From: JBGSKY01 sp041740995
GTDB taxonomy: Bacteria > Planctomycetota > Planctomycetia > Pirellulales > Pirellulaceae
Direction: 5' to 3'
DNA: 9,549 nucleotides
Assembly (NCBI GenBank): GCA_041740995.1
Contig: JBGSKY010000244.1
Span: 1 to 9,549 of the forward strand
A program made the translations under genes and the position numbers. Shown here one piece after another: positions 1 through 5,644 of the stretch. Positions within the stretch are counted from its first letter, which is position 1; each line of letters opens with the position of its first letter. The notes below the pieces were generated by a model. It had not been told where the DNA came from and ran no database searches. It worked only from the letters and a program-made list of their open reading frames with translations.

Positions 1-1
1 G

Positions 2-703
2 GAAGGACCGACCAGCCTTGGACGACGCGACCCGTTCAAATATTACTTCACGATCTATGGCCAGCCACAAAGCGATCAGCCATGGGGCTTGAGTGTCGAA
101 GGACATCATCTTTCGCTCAACTTTGTTATTCAGGACGGCAAGATTATCGAATCGACACCACAGTTTTTCGCGACTAATCCAGCCACAATCCAGTCCGACT
201 TCGGCGACGAATATCCCGCTAAAGGGACCCGCGTGCTCAAGGACGAAGAGCAACTTGCGTTCGATTTGATGAACAGCTTGAATGCCGATCAAAAGTCGAA
301 GGCGATTGTGGCCGCAGAAGCCCCGGCGGAAATCCATTGGATCAAACAGCCCAGCGCTGACATGCCCAAGCCTGTCGGAATCCTTGCCAGCGATCTCACC
401 GATTCCCAACGTCAGATGCTTCGATCCTTGGTTGAGGTCTACACCAGCAGCATGACTGACGCCGTGTCCGAAGCTCGATGGGCGTTGATTGAGCAAGCCG
501 GTTTTGAGAAGCTGAGCTTTGGTTGGTCAGGCCCCACAGAACCAGGAATTGGTCATTTTTACGCGATCCAGGGACCAAGTTTCATCATAGAATTCGTGAA
601 TACTCAACCCGACGCAGCCGGCAACCCGGCTAATCATATTCACTGCGTCTGGCGTGACGCAGACGGCGATTTCAATTTGCCGCAAGAAGTTGCAGCCAAG
701 TAA
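2..703 (+). CDS. DUF3500 family protein, C-terminal part (5' end outside window)
   Basis: The frame is open from the first bases of the window to the TAA at 701-703, so the true start lies upstream; 233 residues are visible. An internal TTG at 89 could be read as a start, but the coding signal clearly continues before it. Near the visible N-terminus is YYFTIYGQP (residues 14-22), then W28-G and a GHHLSLNF stretch from G34. Near the C-terminus are a YAIQGPSFIIEFVNTQ-type stretch and NHIHCVWRD (211-219). These paired conserved segments are typical of DUF3500, a family of roughly 300-400 residues with no established function that is common in planctomycetes. The histidine-rich segments (GHH, HIH) could suggest metal binding or catalysis, but that is speculation. 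There are 144 bases between it and mgtE, and no clear terminator. Family assignment is by motif memory, without a search. Confidence 0.8.
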   Translation, partial: EGPTSLGRRDPFKYYFTIYGQPQSDQPWGLSVEGHHLSLNFVIQDGKIIESTPQFFATNPATIQSDFGDEYPAKGTRVLKDEEQLAFDLMNSLNADQKSKAIVAAEAPAEIHWIKQPSADMPKPVGILASDLTDSQRQMLRSLVEVYTSSMTDAVSEARWALIEQAGFEKLSFGWSGPTEPGIGHFYAIQGPSFIIEFVNTQPDAAGNPANHIHCVWRDADGDFNLPQEVAAK

Positions 704-777
704 CTATTTTTTAAGGCTTGGTAGTTTAGGATTTAGCCAGTAGGGTTATCGCTCGGTCACCCTGTCGAAAATTGGTA

Positions 778-798
778 AATCGACCACAGTCGTCGATT
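778..798. repeat. 7-bp inverted repeat upstream of mgtE
   Basis: AATCGAC at 778-784 is matched by GTCGATT at 792-798 with a 7-base spacer. It lies about 50 bases before the mgtE start. It could be an operator half-site pair or an RNA hairpin. No T-run follows, so it is not a standard terminator. Its function is unknown. Confidence 0.3.
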
Positions 799-819
799 CG
801 CCAGCTAGCTCCTATTCAC

Positions 820-836
820 TCGCAATATAGTTGCGA
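820..836 (+). promoter_or_regulatory. Small hairpin just before the mgtE start codon
   Basis: TCGCAA (820-825) and TTGCGA (831-836) form a perfect 6-bp stem around the 5-base loop TATAG, ending 11 bases before the ATG at 848. A structure this close to the start could affect ribosome access. The leader is far too short and has no features I can match to the M-box magnesium riboswitch. The hairpin is seen in the sequence; any role is inferred. Confidence 0.25.
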
Positions 837-847
837 TCTCTCAACGC

Positions 848-2197
848 ATGGTCAACACCCTTTTCCTGCCAGAACTTCGCGAGATGCTGGCAGACGCAAA
901 CACGACAGAGCTGGCTGTATTCTGCACCGCTCTGCATCCTGTGCGGACAGCAGAATTCATGGAGGGCCTGCAGGATGGCGAGCTGTGGCGCGTTCTGCAA
1001 TATGCCGAGCCAAACTTGCGAGCCGAGATTTTCAGCTACTTCGAATGGGATCGCAAAGTCGAATTGCTCGCCGAGCAACCCGAAGCCGAAATTGCCGAGC
1101 TTATTACCTGTTTGGCTGTCGACGACGCGGTTGACCTGATCCAAGAATTGCCACTTGACCGCGCCGAATCGTTGCTGGCGTTGGTTCCAGCGGCCGATCG
1201 TCGTGACATTCGGCGGCTGCAGACTTATGCCGAAGGGACCGCTGGCTCGATCATGACGACCGAGGCAGCCCGTTTACCGGAGTATATTACTGTTCGCCAA
1301 GCATTGGAAAAGCTGGGCGCCGAGTCGGAAAATCTCGAGACCGTTTACTACCTCTATATCGTCGACGAAACCAATCATTTACGAGGAATCGTCAGTGCTC
1401 GATCGCTACTTTCGGCAATCGCGCGGCAGGAGACCAAGCTGGCCGATCTGATGGAAAGCGACATCGTTTGCGTTCTTGCCGACGAGGACCAAGCCGAGGT
1501 TGCGCGGAAAGTCGCGCGTTACAACTTGCTGGCTATCCCTGTGGTCGATGACCAACGGCACATGCTGGGAATTATTACGCACGACGACGTGATCGACGTC
1601 ATTAACGAAGAAATGTCCGACGATTTTCAGCGCATCGCTGCCGTTGAACCGCTCTCAGACTCTTACATGCGAACCGATTTGATAACCCTCTCATGGAAAC
1701 GAGGCATGTGGTTAACCCTACTCTTCTTCTTCGCTTTGCTGACCGCTTTTGTACTCGACTTGTACGAAGTCGAATTGGAAACATTTCCATGGCTAATCGC
1801 CTTTATTCCGCTGATTATCAGCAGTGGCGGCAACAGCGGCAGTCAGTCGTCAACGCTGGTAATCACCGCCCTTGCCACCAAAGATGTCGAGCTTTCGGAC
1901 TGGTGGATTGTTCTCAAACGCGAGATGGTGATGGGCCTACTTCTCGGTGGATTTCTAGCGACCATCGGATACCTGACCGCTATTTTCATCGCTCCCAGCA
2001 TGTACGCGGCGACTGTCATTCCAATCACCATCTTGTCCGTTGTCATTGCGGGAACAAGCATCGGTTCAGTCTTGCCGATCGTTTTCAAACGACTTGGACT
2101 CGACCCGGCGATGATGAGCAACCCGTTTGTGGCTGGCATTATCGATATCTTGGGTATCCTCATCTACATTCAGGTGGCGATCTTAATTCTCCGGTAA
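848..2197 (+). CDS. mgtE: MgtE-type magnesium transporter/channel
   Basis: Complete protein of 449 residues, the usual length for MgtE, which passes Mg2+ (sometimes Co2+) across the inner membrane and is gated by cytoplasmic Mg2+. Domains in order: an MgtE_N helical domain (about 20-125, with VDDAVDLIQELP near 91-102), two CBS domains (about 130-195 and 197-255), a connecting plug-type helix (about 256-282), then five predicted membrane helices (about 286-306, 313-333, 360-382, 388-412 and 428-448). The signature PLIISSGGNSGSQS is at 321-334. D433 in IIDILG matches the pore aspartate that selects Mg2+ in studied MgtE channels, and KRLGLDP at 414-420 is also typical. The ATG at 848 is the first plausible start in frame; no good Shine-Dalgarno sequence precedes it. 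The domain set is complete, with no sign of damage. It has no visible link to the pilus genes downstream. Confidence 0.95.
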   Translation: MVNTLFLPELREMLADANTTELAVFCTALHPVRTAEFMEGLQDGELWRVLQYAEPNLRAEIFSYFEWDRKVELLAEQPEAEIAELITCLAVDDAVDLIQELPLDRAESLLALVPAADRRDIRRLQTYAEGTAGSIMTTEAARLPEYITVRQALEKLGAESENLETVYYLYIVDETNHLRGIVSARSLLSAIARQETKLADLMESDIVCVLADEDQAEVARKVARYNLLAIPVVDDQRHMLGIITHDDVIDVINEEMSDDFQRIAAVEPLSDSYMRTDLITLSWKRGMWLTLLFFFALLTAFVLDLYEVELETFPWLIAFIPLIISSGGNSGSQSSTLVITALATKDVELSDWWIVLKREMVMGLLLGGFLATIGYLTAIFIAPSMYAATVIPITILSVVIAGTSIGSVLPIVFKRLGLDPAMMSNPFVAGIIDILGILIYIQVAILILR

Positions 2198-2224
2198 TCA
2201 ATCGCGGATAATTGACTACTCAAA

Positions 2225-2253
2225 GTGAAAGACCGCGCCGGTTGAGATATAAT
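2225..2253 (+). promoter_or_regulatory. Candidate sigma-70-type promoter for the pilus locus
   Basis: A perfect TATAAT lies at 2248-2253. Seventeen bases upstream is GTGAAA (2225-2230), which matches four of six positions of TTGACA. Transcription would begin near 2260, leaving a leader of about 95 bases before the ATG at 2354. The placement in the 156-base gap after mgtE suggests that the pilus genes are transcribed separately from mgtE. This is a prediction from consensus only. Confidence 0.5.
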
Positions 2254-2353
2254 CAAATCGGCAAGCCATCGCCAAAATGCGTTGGCTGCCGCGCACGCAG
2301 ATCGATGCAGCTCGTAAAACCTATCTTCTCAAACAATCAGACGACCCTCTACC

Positions 2354-4120
2354 ATGACCAAAGCGATGCAAGATTACACCGGATTGCTTATTGCGCGTGG
2401 AATCATCTCGAAGGAACAATTGCATGAAGCGGAAAAACTGGCCAACCGAGAGGATAAGCCAGTCGGCGATTTTCTAGTCGAATTGGGGTACGCAACTGAC
2501 GAAGAAGTTACCAAAACGCTAGCTGAATTCCACCATTTCGAATACGTCGATCTACCGAGCATCAAGATCGAAGATTCGGTGATCCAGCTTGTTCCGGAAT
2601 CAGTCGCCCGCGAAAACAAGATCATTCCCTACGAAGACGAAGACGACACCATTCGCGTTCTGGTTTCAGACCCATTTGACATCGAAACCATTGAACGATT
2701 GCGGTTCATTTTAAATCGCAAGGTCGATACTGCTCTGGCGTCCAAAGAACACATTCAAGAAGCGATCAACCGGTATTACGGTCAGAGTGAAGGCGAGTCG
2801 GCTGACTCGATGTTGCAGGAATTCACCGACACTCAGATCGATTTTACCGAAACCGAAGAAGACAAACTCTCCCAAGACGAACACTTTGACCAGGACAGCG
2901 CGCCGGTCGTTCGACTTGTGCATTATATGATCCAAGAAGCGGTCCAATTGCGAGCTTCAGACATCCACGTCGAACCGTTCGAAGACCGTGTCAGAATCCG
3001 TTATCGAATTGACGGCAGTCTTGTCGAACGCGATAGCCCCCCGCGCCGTTTGCTGGGTGCAATTATGTCCCGCATCAAGATTCTGGCGAAAATGGATATT
3101 GCCGAGCGACGGCGAGCTCAGGACGGCCGAATCAAAATTACCGTTGGTGAGAAAGAGCTCGATCTGCGGGTAAGCATCATCCCAACCAACCATGGGCAGT
3201 CAGCGGTCATGCGATTGCTAGATAAAGACAACATCAAAGTCGGCGTCAAACAGCTTGGCCTGGGCGACCGTGACTTCAAAATCTTCACGAGCCTGATCCG
3301 CCGGCCAAACGGCATTTTGCTGGTGACTGGCCCGACTGGCTCAGGAAAAACAACTACGCTTTACGCCGCATTAAACACCCTTAACAGGCCAGACCGAAAG
3401 ATCATCACTGCTGAAGATCCGGTTGAATATTACCTACCAGGCATCAACCAGGTCGAAGTGCGGCACAACATCGGGCTCGATTTCGGACGCATCATCCGGG
3501 CGATGTTGCGACAAGCTCCGAACGTAATTCTCGTCGGCGAGATGCGAGACACGGAAACCGCCCAGATGGGAATCCAGGCCAGTCTAACTGGACACTTGGT
3601 TTTCAGTACACTACATACGAACGATGCGCCGAGTGCTGTCACGCGAATGACCGACATGGGTGTACCGGCGTACATGGTCGCTAGCAGCGTGATCGCCGTG
3701 CTCGCGCAGCGTTTGGTGCGCAAGATCTGCACCCGCTGCAAAGTTGAATTCAAGCCAAGCGATTCCGTCCTTGAAGACGCAGGAATTCCGCCAGAGCTAG
3801 CTAAAGATGGCAAGTTCGCGCGGGGCAAAGGATGCTCGTATTGTCAAAAACGCGGCTACCGTGGACGTATCGGGATCTATGAATTGATGGTCGTTAACAA
3901 TCGAATTCGCGACCTGATGTTCCGAAGCGTTTCCAGTGCTGAGCTGCGGACGGAAGCCATAAAGTGCGGTATGACAACGCTTTACTGCGATGGAATCCGC
4001 AAAGTCCTCGCGGGCATCACCACTCTGGAAGAAGTTTACAAGACCGCCAAAAAGACCGAGCAAGAAGAGTTGGCGCTTGAAAGCCTGATCCGAGAGTATC
4101 GGGAAGCTAGCAAAGCTTAG
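2354..4120 (+). CDS. pilB: PilB/GspE-family assembly ATPase, first copy
   Basis: Complete hexameric secretion ATPase of 588 residues, expected at the cytoplasmic face of the inner membrane where it powers pilus or pseudopilus assembly through PilC/GspF. An N-terminal MshEN/GspE_N-type region spans about 7-145, followed by an acidic linker (about 145-180). The ATPase core shows ASDIHVEPFE (201-210), Walker A GPTGSGKT (326-333), the Asp box ITAEDPVEY (351-359), Walker B VILVGEMRD (391-399, catalytic E396) and the His box TGHLVFSTLHT (412-422). A zinc-type tetracysteine motif is C459/C462 and C494/C497, with 31 residues between the pairs; this is typical of GspE/PilB and absent from PilT. Two oddities: residues 388-390 read A-P-N where D-P-D is usual, and there is a charged tail of about 25 residues after VYKTAKK. 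The ATG at 2354 has no Shine-Dalgarno sequence; an in-frame ATG at 2366 is the alternative. PilB and GspE cannot be told apart from this sequence alone; the nearby pilT favours PilB. Confidence 0.93.
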   Translation: MTKAMQDYTGLLIARGIISKEQLHEAEKLANREDKPVGDFLVELGYATDEEVTKTLAEFHHFEYVDLPSIKIEDSVIQLVPESVARENKIIPYEDEDDTIRVLVSDPFDIETIERLRFILNRKVDTALASKEHIQEAINRYYGQSEGESADSMLQEFTDTQIDFTETEEDKLSQDEHFDQDSAPVVRLVHYMIQEAVQLRASDIHVEPFEDRVRIRYRIDGSLVERDSPPRRLLGAIMSRIKILAKMDIAERRRAQDGRIKITVGEKELDLRVSIIPTNHGQSAVMRLLDKDNIKVGVKQLGLGDRDFKIFTSLIRRPNGILLVTGPTGSGKTTTLYAALNTLNRPDRKIITAEDPVEYYLPGINQVEVRHNIGLDFGRIIRAMLRQAPNVILVGEMRDTETAQMGIQASLTGHLVFSTLHTNDAPSAVTRMTDMGVPAYMVASSVIAVLAQRLVRKICTRCKVEFKPSDSVLEDAGIPPELAKDGKFARGKGCSYCQKRGYRGRIGIYELMVVNNRIRDLMFRSVSSAELRTEAIKCGMTTLYCDGIRKVLAGITTLEEVYKTAKKTEQEELALESLIREYREASKA

Positions 4121-4234
4121 CTCGGAACCGTTTTCCCCGAACGCTCGACGGACCGGCATCAAGCTTTTGATGAGCTGCTCGCAGTCCGAGGCGGTCAAAT
4201 CGCCACCTCGAGAATCGCGATTGGCGGGATTCTA

Positions 4235-4255
4235 CCGCGTAGGCAGCGCCTGCGG
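4235..4255. repeat. GC-rich bulged hairpin
   Basis: CCGC (4235-4238) pairs with GCGG (4252-4255), and AGGC (4241-4244) pairs with GCCT (4248-4251). This leaves a 2-base bulge (GT) on one side and the loop AGC. It is probably the most stable structure near the 3' side of the first pilB gene. No U-rich tract follows, so a Rho-independent terminator is not supported. It could instead act as an mRNA 3'-end stabiliser. Confidence 0.35.
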
Positions 4256-4257
4256 AC

Positions 4258-4269
4258 GATTTGCAAATC
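4258..4269. promoter_or_regulatory. 12-base perfect palindrome, possible operator
   Basis: GATTTGCAAATC is perfectly self-complementary. It lies about 40 bases upstream of the candidate pilT -35 box and next to the inverted repeat CCCAAT-N6-ATTGGG at 4272-4289. Paired dyads in this position are what one expects of binding sites for dimeric regulators, but I recognise no specific regulator. Confidence 0.3.
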
Positions 4270-4308
4270 TTCCCAATTTGTTCATTGGGTTAGAAATGAT
4301 GCCAATAT

Positions 4309-4338
4309 TTGCCGTTAATTCGGGTTCTGGAGTACAAT
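4309..4338 (+). promoter_or_regulatory. Candidate promoter for pilT
   Basis: TTGCCG (4309-4314) and TACAAT (4333-4338) are separated by 18 bases and match the sigma-70 boxes at four of six and five of six positions. Transcription would start near 4345, giving a leader of about 115 bases that contains the hairpins at 4349-4379 and 4405-4424. If real, pilT, the second pilB, pilC and the prepilin-like gene could be transcribed independently of the first pilB. Confidence 0.4.
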
Positions 4339-4404
4339 AGAGGTACCATCGCTCAGGCACTTCGTCTCCGCCCGAGCGAACCTCGTCTAATCCAATGGCT
4401 GAAC

Positions 4405-4424
4405 GACTGCGGTTGACCGCAGTC
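4405..4424 (+). repeat. Strong 8-bp hairpin in the pilT leader
   Basis: GACTGCGG (4405-4412) and CCGCAGTC (4417-4424) are perfect complements around the 4-base loop TTGA. The hairpin ends 35 bases before the pilT ATG. With no T-run after it, it is more likely a leader structure or a protein-binding site than a terminator. Confidence 0.5.
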
Positions 4425-4459
4425 AATACGACGCGGCCGCTAAGTGAATTTAATTGCCC

Positions 4460-5578
4460 ATGGCAACCGTTCTGATCGACAAGCTGCTTTCCGCAGCAGT
4501 GAAGCAAGGCGCGAGCGATATTCACATCGTGGTTGGTCAGCCTCCGGTTTTCCGGCTGCATGGCCGGATGCGGAAGCTCGACACCAAGACTCTTGAGCCA
4601 GATGATTCGGTTCAATTGATGAAGAGCATTGCGCCTGAACGCTGTCAACGAGAGTTGCAGGAGACCGGCAGCTCAGACTTTGGATTCGCGTTTGGTGATT
4701 TAGCTAGATTTCGCGTCTCGATTTTCAAGCAGCGTGGAAATATCTCCATGGTGCTGCGTCAGATCCCCAACGACAAGTTGACACCCGAGCAATTGGGCTT
4801 GCCAGATTCTGTAGTCGATTTGGTACAGCGGCCCCGCGGATTGGTTCTGGTGACTGGCCCGACGGGAAGCGGCAAAAGCACGACTTTAGCAAGTTTGATC
4901 AACTTTCTGAACGAGACTCATGACCATCACATTATCACGATCGAAGATCCGATCGAGTTCTACCACGAACACAAAAAATCGACGATCAACCAGCGTGAAG
5001 TCGGTGTAGACGTTCCGAGTTTCGCCGAAGCGATTCGTCGGGCGTTGCGTCAGGACCCTGATTGTATCCTGGTGGGGGAAATGCGTGACTTGGAAACTAT
5101 TGGTGCTGCTATTAGTGCCGCCGAGACAGGTCACATCGTTTTCGGCACGCTGCACACCAATAGCGCTCAAGGAACCGTGAATCGAATCATCGATGCGTTT
5201 CCTGGCAACTTGCAGGATCAGATTCGGACGCAGCTCAGCTCGACGCTGCTCGGTGTAGTGGCCCAAACTCTGCTGCCACGTAAGGGCGGCGGACGATGCG
5301 CCGCGTACGAGGTGCTAGTTGTGACGCCGGGCGTCGCTAACTTGATCCGAGAAAACAAGACGTTCCGCATCAGCTCGGCAATTCAAACCGGTGCAAAGTT
5401 TGGCATGCAATTGATGGATGACGCCCTGTTCAAGCTTTGGAAGGACGACCTAGTGACGGTCGAAGACGTTTTATCGAAATCGCATCGACCGGATGACTTG
5501 GCCAAGCGAATTGTGAACGCTCGCCGAGGGCTGGATGATGACGGCGGCGACGAAATTGAAGATGACGACCACAGCTAA
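4460..5578 (+). CDS. pilT: PilT twitching-motility / pilus retraction ATPase
   Basis: Complete protein of 372 residues from the ATG at 4460. A TTG two codons upstream (4454) is possible but less likely; MATVLIDKLLSAAVKQGASDIH is the usual PilT beginning. PilT is a hexameric cytoplasmic ATPase that drives pilus disassembly. Motifs: GASDIH (17-22), Walker A GPTGSGKS (133-140), the Asp box ITIEDPIEF (159-167), Walker B with LRQDPDCILVGEMRD (196-210, catalytic E207), and the His box TGHIVFGTLHTNSA (223-236). The C-terminal ANLIRE (293-298) corresponds to the AIRNLIRE motif that marks PilT and is needed for retraction. There is no tetracysteine motif, as expected. An acidic tail (about 359-371, mostly Asp/Glu with Gly) follows the core and makes it slightly longer than the roughly 345 residues of well-studied PilT. 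No Shine-Dalgarno sequence is seen. The second pilB follows after 66 bases. Confidence 0.94.
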   Translation: MATVLIDKLLSAAVKQGASDIHIVVGQPPVFRLHGRMRKLDTKTLEPDDSVQLMKSIAPERCQRELQETGSSDFGFAFGDLARFRVSIFKQRGNISMVLRQIPNDKLTPEQLGLPDSVVDLVQRPRGLVLVTGPTGSGKSTTLASLINFLNETHDHHIITIEDPIEFYHEHKKSTINQREVGVDVPSFAEAIRRALRQDPDCILVGEMRDLETIGAAISAAETGHIVFGTLHTNSAQGTVNRIIDAFPGNLQDQIRTQLSSTLLGVVAQTLLPRKGGGRCAAYEVLVVTPGVANLIRENKTFRISSAIQTGAKFGMQLMDDALFKLWKDDLVTVEDVLSKSHRPDDLAKRIVNARRGLDDDGGDEIEDDDHS

Positions 5579-5632
5579 CTTGCGTTGGCGAAATTGTTCT
5601 GGTCCAAGACATTTTTTCATTGAGTATTGAGT

Positions 5633-5638
5633 AAGGGG
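5633..5638 (+). promoter_or_regulatory. Shine-Dalgarno sequence of the second pilB
   Basis: AAGGGG (within TAAGGGG from 5632) lies 6 bases before the ATG at 5645 and pairs well with the 16S 3' end if one G-U pair is allowed. It supports this start codon. The first pilB and pilT have no comparable site. It overlaps the end of a tandem TTGAGTA repeat (5620-5633). Confidence 0.6.
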
Positions 5639-5644
5639 TAAGAC

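Larger units (their letters stand above)
4121..4459. other. 339-base noncoding gap rich in dyad symmetries, before pilT
   Basis: I see no convincing gene on either strand here. The gap holds a series of inverted repeats: CATCAA/TTGATG at 4157-4172; a 10-base palindrome at 4213-4222; an 8-bp stem with a 2-base bulge and 3-base loop at 4235-4255; a 12-base palindrome at 4258-4269; CCCAAT/ATTGGG at 4272-4289; a candidate promoter at 4309-4338; TCGCTC/GAGCGA at 4349-4379; and a strong 8-bp hairpin at 4405-4424. None of the stems is followed by a T-run, so no classical terminator can be called. The likely content is the end of the first pilB transcript plus a structured pilT leader. It may include operators or a small RNA. 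Confidence 0.6.

Noticed and set aside
1693..2211. Open frame of 172 codons on the + strand inside mgtE
   Set aside because: It runs in another frame through the mgtE membrane domain; the product is rich in Arg, His and Cys with no membrane helices, typical of an out-of-frame shadow.
2212..2427. Small + strand frame starting with TTG between mgtE and the first pilB
   Set aside because: It spans the candidate promoter and overlaps the start of pilB in another frame; no ribosome-binding site or recognisable protein.
4232..4648. Open frame of 138 codons on the minus strand over the structured gap
   Set aside because: Its N-terminal part is antisense to the conserved start of pilT, and it lacks recognisable domains; the gap looks regulatory rather than coding.
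5620..5633. Tandem TTGAGTA repeat
   Set aside because: Only two 7-base copies, overlapping the Shine-Dalgarno region of the second pilB; probably chance.
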